NCBI GenBank assembly: GCA_021613335.1
Contig: JAJTWR010000239.1
Location: 670,001 to 734,000 of the forward strand
From: Whitmania pigra
Taxonomy: Eukaryota; Annelida; Clitellata; Hirudinida; Haemopidae
Length of the DNA: 64,000 nt
Direction: 5' to 3'
Positions 34,920-46,550 of the stretch are shown here, piece after piece. Position numbers and translations under genes: made by a program. The stretch's first letter is position 1, and the number at the start of each line of letters is the position of its first letter. The notes under the pieces were generated by a model. That model saw only the letters and a program-made list of their open reading frames with translations. It did no database searches and was not told where the DNA came from.

Positions 34920-37900
34920 TCAGCACTCGGTCTGGTACTTGTACCTGAGTCCCTGGTGACGAGCGGACGAGCCCGTCGGGGGAGGAGTTTCGGGCAACTC
35001 GGGCGGGAAGCTTGTTTTGGAGGAAGATTTCGGGGACTTGTTGAAACGAGATCGAGCGGATGAAGAAGAATGAGATTCGGAGGACGTGGCGTTGGAGGAA
35101 GATGCCGAGGACGGCGAGGGGACCAACGACGAACCGATGCCTATGCCGCTGCTGCAACTGCTGCTGTTGCTGCTCATTCCACTGCTTACGTTGTTGTTGT
35201 TGTTGTTTGTGGAGTTCTGTTGCTTCAGCGTCGACAACAGTGCAGACGGATGGCCGTTGTTATCTTGTTGGTCTTTAGCAGGATTTGAAACATTCTTGCT
35301 GTTTGATGTTTTAGCCGGTGTCGGAACCACGCCCCTCCTTCTTCGGGCAGCTTCAATGATCGAGGTTTCTTTCTGGACAGGAAGAATCTCCTTCAATTTT
35401 TCACTATTTGTCAATTTGATGGGGCATGCTCTCTGAAGAGATTTGTTCACTTGGGTCAAATTACCCAGCAAGTCATTCTTCTGAGAGACAAAGTCACTAG
35501 AAATAAATTTGTTTTTTTCATTATCAGAAGGACAGAGGGAGCCAGTCAACCCAGTGCTAATCGTTTTTACTTCATTCCTTCCAGTTGTGATCGGCTTTGT
35601 GTTGGGAAGAAAACATGAGTTTGTTGCTTTTGAATTTAGCTTGTTTGCATCGTCTGGCAAAGGAGGCGGAGAGAGTTTAGTGCTGATCTTCGATAAGTCA
35701 ATTTCCTCATAGATCTGTTCATCATCCTTCGGCACAGTGCTTGTTTTGATGGCCATGAACTGTTGAGATTTGTGGATTTGTTCGAGCCTCCTTGCACCAA
35801 AGGAGGTTCTGTTGGGTTGATTGTTGTATGCCGCTGATGCTGCACTTGCTGGTGTCAACTTTGTAGGTGGGGATGGAGGAATATTACTGGCAGAGGGTTG
35901 AACACTGCAGGTCTGTTTGGTAAAGAAATTTTATAATTAATTACAAATTGACCAAAATGCATGTGTCAATGCAAGAAAACTTGACTAAAAGTCTTGCACT
36001 AACATTGTTTTCACTGAGATTCAAGAAGTCCTTTCCAACAGAACTGATTTCAAAGCCTTTCCAAAGGTCCTTTGTGGGGATGGCAGCGAGTCTCTCGCTC
36101 ACCGTCCTGTTCTTGTAAATGACTTCGGGCGAGTGCTTGCAGTGTTTCGAGTGACGCCCCCTGCACGACGGTAGCAAGTACTCGTGAGGCTGGTGGGGAA
36201 TGTCGTCGTCGCTTTTCGACTCGTCCTTATCCACGCACTGGTAATAATACGAACCGAGGGAAGGACAGTTGAAGTTGAGGCAGGAGTCGTTGAGGCATAA
36301 CTCCGGTTGAAGTTGATGGTAGAAGTGGTATGGATCGTCATCGTCTCCTCCACCATTGCCGCTAACATCGTCTTCACGACTGCCGGGAATGACTTTCAGT
36401 GAATCAATATTCCTGAGAGCGTTATTGGTGGTGCTGACTAATTGAGGTCGAGAGATGTCCTTCGACGTAAAACTGAACCTTTTGATCGGCTCGGCTTTTT
36501 GACCGGCCGCGGACTCGCAGCGAATCAGTTCCGACCGAGGACGCAAGAACGCATCCGATTGTCCATCTTAGGAATTAACAAGCAGTAACTTAATATTATT
36601 AACTTATTAGTTAATATTAGAATTACTCTACAAATAATTTGAACTTTTCTTTTCAATGCGCCTGCCAAGAAATCAGACCAACCCGAGCTCTTTTTTTCCT
36701 CAGAGTTCTGGATCGACGATCGAACCTTGAATGCCCTGGGCACTGTTTTGAAAGAATTGGATTTCTGAACCTGAGAGGTGCTCGGAGTTTCCGATCGACA
36801 GGGAACGACTTTTCCAGAACAGGTGGAAGCGACCGGTGCAGCCGTCAGTATGAGAGGCGGAGGTCTGACTCTTTTTTGACGAGGAAGCGTCGAGGTAAGT
36901 CCCTCAGAATTGAGCTCCTCTGAATCAAATAATTAATAATTCATGAATAATTATAATTCATGAAGAGTCTCGTTCTAATTTATATGATTTATATGCTAAT
37001 CAGAAAGAAGTAAGTGAGAAAGCAGGCAAGTAAAAATTAAAGAGAATTAACTTTCAAAAACCATTACAAGCTAAAACAGTTATAACTCTTTCGAGCGACC
37101 ATTAATAGTCAGTAAATTAATTTTGAAAATAAAATAAAAGAAACTAACGATAATGTCTGCCTAAAACCATTTTAAAAATTCCCGTAAGTATGCAGAACGT
37201 TTAAAGTTTTGCCACCGACCTGCAGGCGTGGCAATTTCGACAACGGGTTCGAGTCTGTTGACGGGCATCGGATGAGGAACGAGAACCTTTCGAGTTGGAA
37301 TGTGTTGTTGCTGTTGGTGAACTTGCTGGGGTTGTTGACTGCGGTGAGTTGCAGGCTCCAGCGTTACGATGGTGCTGGGAGCTTCCTTGGCCATTGTCGG
37401 ATTGCTCTGTCTGACAGATCTGCACATTTTGCAACCACTTCAATGCAAGTGCAAAGAAACTCAACAAAAATACATTTTTAAACTGCAGATGCACCGAACG
37501 AACGGCATCGATTTAACACGAACGAACCGTCTGGGAATTAGAACTACCGATTCAATAGCTAAAGCTTACTTGTACTTTTCACCAAAGTGAACGAGCCAGG
37601 CCTGTTTGATTGCTTTCTTGTTTCTGAACACGCAAACGACCACAAAGACAAGGATGGGAAGAACAAAAAAAAAGAAGAGGCACAGTCCTGTCACGAGACT
37701 TCCACTTTCTGTAAGCAGAAGTAGAAGAATGCGTCAAGTAGTTTGGTCCATGCCGATGAATTTACTACTGTCGGTACAGCGTTAAATTGATTATTTCAAT
37801 TTTTACACAAAAATCAAATTATTACCATAATTCCAATAATAGCAAACTTATTAATATGCAATATGCAGACATTCTAGGCAACTGAAATTGGCAAGAGAAG

Positions 37901-40900
37901 GAATCTCTTTTGTTTGTCAAGAATTACACATTGATTCAAAGGAGAAGCCTAAACTAGGCAACTAACGATTTTGAATAAAAATAGGGTTGCTATGGATACT
38001 GCCACCGTGACCGGTCTTGTCGCAAAACTGCGGAGCATAACCAGGGTCGCAGTGACACTGATGGAGGCTGTTGCAGATCTGTAAATTATGACGAGAATCA
38101 AATTAATTCCTATTAATAATAATAATAATAATAATAATAATTAATTTATAAAGCGCCGTGTGCATAGCGTCAGAGGCTAAAAGTTGAATTGAAGCCTCCC
38201 AATAAAGTCCTGATTGGAATTAAGAAAAACAGCACAAAAAGCTGACTAACTCCTTGTCCGTGACAGTCGGGACACTTCTGTGGAGATATATCTTGGACGT
38301 GCTGGCATTTCTGATTGATGCACATCTGTTAAAAGGATAACATGAACAACAGCATCAGACAAGTCAACAACAACATCAGATTAAGGATGAGAAAAAGTTT
38401 CTCATTCAGCTCATGAACTTGGCCCATCATCATCATCATCATCATCATTTGATTCTAATATAATTTATTTTTATCAATAATTTTTAACATTTAAAAAAAT
38501 GCAGTCATAAGAATTATTACTGAATAGAATAGGTAATTAAGATACTAAGCACTAAACACACCATGTTGTCTCCACATTTGGCGCCATCTGGTACCATTCC
38601 TGGATCGAGGATATCAAGACCCACGTCGAGTATGACTCCTTTACAATCCTCCCTCACTCCGTTAACCATGACGTGGGTGTCCGGAAGAGTATAAGCGAGT
38701 GCTTCTTTCCAGAACATCAGCTTTTCGTTCTTGTGATGGCAGTGCAACATTCCACACATTGCATCTCTGAAAGGACGACAGAAATAATTTCAAAGATAGA
38801 AATAGAAAGTGGGCATTCCATGTTGCTGCTGTTGTTGTTTTTAAATCCTCTGCTCATTACAATTGGAATGATTGCCTCAGTCCGAGAGATACTCGCGCAC
38901 AATAAAAGCCCGCTATAATACACTACAAGAAAGACTTAATTAGGGCGTGCAATTGTTGCAGTGCAACGAGAAAGCGACCCACTTTGGTTGGCACTTGACG
39001 AATGACTTTCCGTCGAGCCAATTGAAACCGCAGTTTCCGTTCGATGTTCCTGCAACGTTTTGTTCGAAGCAAGCCTTGTGAGAAGCTCTTCCTGTTTTGC
39101 CCCACAACAACTGACACTGACTGTCCTGACTCGAACATTTGCCGTTGTAGCAGTAGGAGCTCTTCTGGAAAATTCATTCACGATTTCATTTCAAATCCGC
39201 ACTCAGACCAATTGAACCGCTTTTTTGAATTGCAACAAAAATAGACGCAAAATTAGCTGAACGAACAGCTACGTATAAACTTAAAATCATCAAAAGAAAT
39301 AGTTCAAAAAGGGTCCCATATATAACTTAATGTTTTACTTCTGGTGGGAGGTCTAATTAGCTCGTCTCATTCACACACACGCACAAGCGTCACGCGTACA
39401 CTATTTCTCCAATTCCAAGGACACTTTGGAGCTAATCAGAGACGAAGAATCACCTGCAAGGAGGAGATGCAAGGATGTCCGTTGTAAACAAACACGTCGT
39501 CGGGGCAGTGCTCGCTGACTCCACTGCAATATTCAGGCAGGTCGCACTCCGATGCACTCTGTCTGCACTCCGTTGCTATGGGTTTCAGCTGCGATAATTT
39601 AAAGAATTCAAATGTGCATACCTAATTATGTGGATAATAAATGCTTAATATAAAAATGGCAACAAAAAAAAAAAAAAAATAATAACAATAATATTGTATA
39701 AATACCCTGCACTTATTGAGGTCGCAACACTTTCCCATCGAGCACGTGGCATTCTCCATGAGAACGCACTTCTCAGCGTCACAGCACTTGTTGTCACAAT
39801 CCTGTTGCAAAGAAAACAAAGCCATTTAACCTGGGTTACCTTTCGGTAGGACAATTACGTTAATAATGATGGTAATGATGACCTTGATAATAATAGTAAT
39901 AATAAAAACAATAACAGTAACAACAATTAGGTTAGGCTACCAAAGCAGTTTCCATATGCAAGAAACACCATTGTGTTTAAAATGAACAACCGCTGATGGA
40001 AATGGTCTAAATGTAGCAAATTAATTGGACAATAAATGCCAATAGAACCTGAGGCAGTCCGCAGTCGCACTGTTCACCCTCCTCGACGAACCCGTTGCCA
40101 CACATGGGGCCTTCCAAGAGCTTCTCAGGGGTGTTGTGCAGGCAGTAGTCCATGCCTTGGTGGAGGGCATCTGCAAGCTGCTGCTTCGAACAGACTGACC
40201 ATTTTGTGGGGTTCTTCTGGCCTCTTGATGTATGACGACATCATCGTTACAATTAGGTTGCTTAAATAACTAATTAATATATTTATTCGTTATTAATGTT
40301 TCCTAAAGGACAAACCCACCCACTACTGGATGCCATGATGCATCTACTGTCGGGACATCCGCACGTCTCGGTATCGTGCGTCAGGCCAAAGTTGTGCCCC
40401 ATTTCGTGAGCCACCGTGGTAGCCACAGGGCCGACCAGTGGACTGTGGTCCTGAAGAAAGCAGGTTGCAGTGGATGCTCTCCAATATGTATTATCTAGTT
40501 CTACTGTTGATACATTGTCAGTATAAAGTTATGAAACTAACGAGATTGACCCCTCCGGAATATTGCCAAGTGCATATGGTCATGATGGGAGCTTTTCCCA
40601 CCACTCCTTCGCCTAATCTGTGACCTCTGAAAAGTGGCAACAAATTGTGATCTTTAATTAAGCAATTTTTAATGTTTAAAAAAAAAATAATTAATGTTTA
40701 AATTTGTAACGTTTCAAAAATAATTAGAAGCGCTTCGAGTTATGCATTGCATTGCAAAGGTACTTGCAGTATAAGTTGAGCATTGTCGTTATGGTGCTTC
40801 GGGCTGATGTTGTGCCTCCGATATTCTAGGAAGTTGTTCATGGTCTTGTCTGCATTCTCCACAATGTCGATCAGATCACTCTGCGTCCACACCTCCACTC

Positions 40901-40973
40901 CAACCAACGACACGTAAATGTTCAGAGGCCTATATAGCTAAATGGTTCATTATTATTATTATTATTATTGTTG

Positions 40974-41010
<37 letters not shown>

Positions 41011-44000
41011 AGATTCGACTAAACTCATTTAATTTACTTAATAAAACGGCAGAACTAATGTTACAAATATTTACGTGGTTATAAAGCAGATTTTATCCGT
41101 TATTTGAAATCATATTCCAGGTGTTGCGGCTCAAGGCAATCGAAAATTAGGCACTTGGACAAGTTCTCAAGAGTGATTAAAAGTGATTAAACAAGTAGAA
41201 AGTGTTCATGTCTTGAAGATAAACAATCTAAAACATCACATCAAAACAGGAAGCAAAAATCAGATGCGCATCAACTCTTAATTTTTAAGAATTTCAAAAT
41301 ATTTCTTTTAGGTTAAAATTACGCTTATAATCGAGAAACTTTATCAAGTTTAAGTAACAATGGCGTTTTCATCTTTTTTGTCCCATGTAACCATTGTCAG
41401 GATGATATTAAGCGGGATCTCATGGTTTAATATTGTATTATTATTGCTATTTTTTTTATAAATTATCTCATGGCAAATCATAAATTGTTCCACATAGTCG
41501 TCGTCATCATCATCATCATCATCTTCACAAATTAGTTCTGACAGATCAAACGACTTTAAAACAGCAAATACTTACTGAGCTAACAATGTTTACAATGTCC
41601 TTAGTTCTCCTGATTACTTTAGAAACATCCCTGCCCATCATAGCGTACTGAAATTAAAATCCACCATACATTGAAATGCTATCAAAAAGAATAACATATA
41701 AAAAATGATTACATTCAACAGAATTTCATTCTCGAAAAATATCTTTAAAAAATCAAACCTGGGTGTAATCATTAGCGATGTAAAGTTCAACAAGCAGAGT
41801 CTTGTCGTCTGCATCGTATGGCCACCTAACAGCCCTCTTCTTTCTCTGAAAGCATCAACATCAATTTCAAGCAGAGTTATATTTCTGGTTTTAAAAAAAG
41901 GCACTTTGAAAATTTCCATAAAATATCCTCAAAAACAGAACCTTCCCGAGAGTACATAATGACTCGTTGTTTGAAATCTGAGAGAAGGAGATGGAGAAAC
42001 AAGACCCATACCATGAGGGAGCGGCCAAATTATTATAAGTCAAAGGTCAAAGTGCAACAGCACAAATTCAAACACCTGTTGCCACAACCATCATGTGTTA
42101 AAAAGCAACCAAGAACAATAGCAAGAATTTTGCGATACCCGATGAATCATTCATCTAAGACAAAAATAAAACACAGATTATTCGCGTGAGACATTATAGT
42201 CTACCGCTCACACGTCAGATAAATTGAAGATTGTCTACATTTATAATTCTTATCCCATCAAGACACCAAGAAGTAGATTCCAAATATCTCTGCGGAATCA
42301 AAATAAGACAAGTAGTGTGATTTATGTCCTCGAGACTCCGGAGAACATTGTAAAGAGAGCGAGAGGGACTGAAGATTGATCTCGAGCCTCATTTCACAAG
42401 CAAACTTCAAATCAAAATTTCATGCAAGAGATAGAACTATTTGATGAAAGATTTATCTTCGTTTAATTTGAATGGCATGTTTGAAAGCTAAAAACAAATT
42501 ACATTCATTCTCTTGAATTTTTTTCAAAACTACGATCATTGATGAGGAGATGGAATTAAGATAGATGACTCGCCTGATGGGGTTATAAATCGTCAGTTAA
42601 GCATCACCAATACTACTTGCTTTCAACACAGAGAGGAAAATGTTTGACGTGACAAAATTAACAACAACAACGGTGATAAATGACAGGAGACCTTTGACAA
42701 AATAAGGTTATAAAAACCAAGTCTGCTATCAGTTTATTTGAGGGAGTGAGTTTTTAATCTCTACTGAGTGAATGGGATGTTACTTTCACCACCTCATAAT
42801 GTACTGAGAACAATTTGAGGCCACATGCTTACAAGATAGCCAGCTATAGTCAGTATAATGGTAACTTAATCCCTTAAAAATTGAATTAAAATAAAATAGT
42901 ACTATCATTTGTAGGTTTGTTCATTATGCATGGTCTGCAAGAACAAAATATATTTCCAACTTTCAAAATAAATCATGAAAGATAATTTTTAAAGTGTAAC
43001 CGAGATACAACAAAAGACAATAAAATTGAGACATATTTTTTTTGTTTTTAAAAATTTTTAACTTCGACATTTCAGTCAGAAGAGCTTGCAAGTACGTGGC
43101 ACCAACCGATAGCATTTTGAAGCAGCAATCTTTCAACAGCATTTCAACTAACCTTCCTATCTTTAGTTAGGTTCCTGAATTGTGAATTAAAGGCCTTTAT
43201 ATCCATGTAGTCAAACCCTGCAACAAATGGGTATATTTTAAAAACTGATTTGAATTAATAACTACATTAATAATTAACCAAATGAATTAACTATTTGTTT
43301 ACAAAGTCGTTACACAAGCAACTCAATGAATGCATTTTTGAAAAGTAGAAAAAACAGGATGTGAAAACAGGCTAGACCAGCTAAAATTATTTAGAATTTG
43401 TTTAATCTCAAAACTGAATTACACATCACGAGCAACAAAAAATTAAAAAAAAGTATGAAACAGTTACCCTGGCAACTTACCGCAAGACACGTTTTTAGGC
43501 AGGGCATCAGAATTTCTGAAAATGTAATGGAGTCCAAGATGCAGAGGTGATTGTGATGGTGGCGAAAACAATGATGGTGGTTCTGCTAAAGTTATTTTTG
43601 GAGATGATGATGATGGTGGTGATGATGATGATAGTGGTAACGATGTAGTCACATTCCTAATTGAATTCAACATCGGTGGCACTTGAGAAGTTAGGGGGTA
43701 AAATGATGCTGGCGATGAGAAGGACATTGGCTGGGATGACGATGATGATGATGATGATGATGATGTTAAGTGGGACACTGGACTTGAATAGGTCATTTGA
43801 GCAGGTTCTATGTGGTAGCCTTCATCATGTGTCGTGAAGTAGCCACTGGAAATTAGTAAAGAATAATCAACATGTAATATGTGATGAAGTTAATAAAATG
43901 AGTCGTCAAAACTCATGTAATCTTAGACACGAAAAACCACACCCAATTAATCACCAGTTTGTCAACAAAAAAAAAACACGCCCAGGAACAAAGCGCCAAA

Positions 44001-46003
44001 AATAATAAGTAAATACAAGCGGGTTTATTTTAATTGCATGTTCGCCTGAGGAAGTGACTTTAATAGAAGAAAACTCGTTACAGAGAAGGGCCTTAATAAA
44101 GTCATGTGGCTGAGATACTAAAGAGATGAATATCTCGATACGTTGTGTTAGCAATTAACCACATTTATAAAGTTAAGTCATTCGAACTGGATAGGAAATA
44201 TCTCCACGGAGAAACAAGTCCGCTTTTTCAACAATTCATCGAGGGAAGTGCTTTTCGTCTACAAGCTGAACATAATACAGCCTGAATAAATTGCAAATTA
44301 TTTCCTACTGTAAGTGATGCATCTGCTTAAAAATGGAGCCTCAAATTATTTATCAGATTAAAGGCAGGAAACAACGCATCTAAACCAGACGACAAGAATG
44401 GTTATATGGAGATTGCACACCAGTGACGTACAGACAATAGGCTTGCCGGTGCTGGGTCAATCAAAGTCACGAAACCAGTCCAAGAACATTGACAAGTTGT
44501 TTCATGATGTTTGCCAATTATTGCAGTGCTGAGGGAGACAATTACAGCCACAATGGTTGTACAACTATAATGGTATTAAATCATGCTAAAGAGCTTATTA
44601 ACCAATAATCAAGCAAAGCAATCAATCGTTAACTCGCTACTTTTACGCATTCATAATCATAGCAATTCATCATAAGAACACTACAATTACAATTCTTACC
44701 AAATCAATCATCGCAACACTTACCGAAGGGTGCCATGGCATAAACTCAGGGCTGCCAGGGAGTGTCCATCCCCCACAACGTGACCATTATAGTAACAATT
44801 AAAACTTGTCTGAAAAAGTGAGCATTGAACAAATTTCAATAAACCATCATAAAATGTTTAACGGCTTCAGTTTTCGAGTGATGATATTTGTCACTGCTTA
44901 TTATTTCAATGTGTGGAAAGCATTAAACAATCTGCGGTGAAATAGTTGCATGTAAGTAAGCTTAAACATATTCAAAACTCATATTGGATGACCAAGCAAT
45001 GTCTTCAAAATCTCCAAACTTTTTAGCAAAATTCATGCATGAAATCTTTAAACAAAATCAACTTCGTTCAATCTCGTGCAAAGATGGAGAGATAAAATTA
45101 TATCTGCAACATGTAAAAGGCACCACGACTAAACTATAAATATCGTCATCAAAGTGAATCTTCAAATTAATATGGGTATCTATTTCACCAGAATTTTAAA
45201 TTGTATGATTTTTATATTCAACAGTATCATTTCAGCTTACGTTAGAAGGATGGTAAATCTCTCCAGTCTCATTGATAGATTTCTCAATGTACACTGTCCC
45301 AAACAGATCTCTGTAAAAATATTTATTAAAAATAATGTTAAAATTGTGATTTAAGTGCTAAAACAAATCAATAAATGCAAACGTATGAATCATGTTGTCA
45401 ACTTACTGATTCAGTGTCAAATTGATAAGAAATATTTTCTCAAAGGCAGAAAACTTAGCAAAAACATTCCTAGGGTAAGGGCCATTCTGCATAGCAAAAA
45501 AATATATGCTAAAATAAATCATTCCATAAACAGTATGGTTGTTAAAAAAATTAATTCATTTATTTAGGTGCAAACAACATGTAATTTGATTAAAGCTCCA
45601 GGATTAATTATGATCAAAATCTATGTATTGCAATTATGATGCAGACTTGGATTAACACTCAGTACACAATAACCAAAATGCTCATAAAAAAAACCCACTG
45701 GAGACAAACCTAAGTTTAATAAAAACTTAAAATGATAAAGAAGCAAGAAATCAGCACATGATTGATAAAGAACTTACCTCAAAATTGATCAATTGCCTAG
45801 TTTCAAAATCAAATTCTGGAAATATTTTCTCATGGTATCTAAATTCAGCAAGCAAATCTTTACTGGCCAATACGCATATAAAAAGTTCTGTAATAAAACA
45901 AGAAGCTCATTATAAGCAAGTCTTTGGGTTTTGCAATGATTTGGAGAAATGCTGCACACAAACCTATAGTCGCGCAAAAAATCACATCAAGAGCTAATAA
46001 CAT
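34920..46003 (-). CDS. Transmembrane ADAM metalloprotease-disintegrin, ADAM12/19/33 (meltrin) group
   Basis: Cell-surface sheddase. Twenty-four exons: 45964-46003, 45778-45887, 45407-45486, 45241-45310, 44724-44809, 43481-43845, 43153-43217, 41759-41845, 41576-41647, 40768-40937, 40542-40626, 40320-40450, 40049-40223, 39706-39801, 39454-39588, 38983-39164, 38562-38766, 38251-38325, 37967-38078, 37570-37708, 37220-37419, 36632-36919, 36004-36566 and 34920-35912, about 1507 residues. A hydrophobic signal peptide precedes the prodomain ([15 protein letters not shown]). The furin site RKKR is at 273-276. The zinc motif [12 protein letters not shown] at 425-436 is intact, so it should be active. 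Disintegrin and Cys-rich regions follow ([25 protein letters not shown]). The EGF repeat (CHCDPGYAP) and GHGGSIHS match ADAM12/19. One TM helix lies at about 785-808, then a tail of about 700 residues. The prodomain has a Ser-rich insert. The intron after 40768 has a GC donor; the 36632/36566 junction is least certain. Confidence 0.9.
38140..38190 (-). mobile_element. SINE tail fragment in an ADAM intron
   Basis: On the minus strand the intron between 38078 and 38251 reads GCCTCTGACGCTATGCACAC followed by GGCGCTTTATAAATTAA and a (TTA)n tail of about nine units. This is the same 3' module as the SINE at 10711-10915, here ending in TTA repeats rather than TTACAA. Confidence 0.65.
38426..38450. 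repeat. (ATC)n microsatellite in an ADAM intron
   Basis: Short perfect CATCAT tract within the intron between 38325 and 38562. Confidence 0.8.
40948..41010. repeat. (TTA)n microsatellite in an ADAM intron
   Basis: ATT trinucleotide tract with one GTT interruption, a few bases upstream, in transcript orientation, of the acceptor of the exon that starts at 40937. It therefore lies close to where that exon's branch point and polypyrimidine tract should be. Confidence 0.8.
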
Positions 46004-46550
46004 CTTGGAAGATTAACTTTTTGAATAATCATTTCTGTTAGTATAACCCTGAGAATGCACGACACGGCCGTTTAATAAATCTATGACAATTTATGGATAA
46101 TATAAACACAAATACTAATGGTGTCCAAAGTTGCTATAATTTTGTGCAATATTAACTCTAATTTGTTATTTTAATAATCTTTGAAATTCTATAATAATTT
46201 TCTTAGAAAATTACACAAATTTGATTAAAGCAATTTTTATATTTCTAAAATAAAAATGTGACTGCAGTAATTATATATTTAAAATAATTTTACAGACTTG
46301 CTTGCTTATTAATATAATGCCTTAGGCGTCTTATCTGGAGAGCTCCAATGGCTTATTGACACAAGGGTCCTTGTTTTCCCGGTTTCCCGTAACAGATTTT
46401 CAATGGAATTAATAGGACAGTCTGGGCATCGACCGTGCAAATGTTCCCATTATTAACTAATTAAATTCAAGTTTGGTAGTCGGACATTCGTTTGTTGCTA
46501 TAATCTTGCCTTGTCAGCTGGGATCATTTCTTAAATGTGTACTAAAAGCT
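46004..46550. promoter_or_regulatory. Compact divergent promoter region of ADAM and RNF103
   Basis: Only 547 bp separate the two start codons, which are read outward, so both promoters and 5' UTRs are packed here. The first half is strongly AT-rich. I call no specific motif. Confidence 0.5.

Noticed and set aside
34749..35436. Several open frames opposite the last ADAM exon, including Leu-rich ones
   Set aside because: Shadows of the Gln/Asn/Ser-rich coding strand; the ADAM frame is supported by continuity with upstream exons.
46473..46550. Upstream in-frame start for RNF103
   Set aside because: The family N terminus begins at MWIKLF (46551); the added 26 residues have no counterpart.
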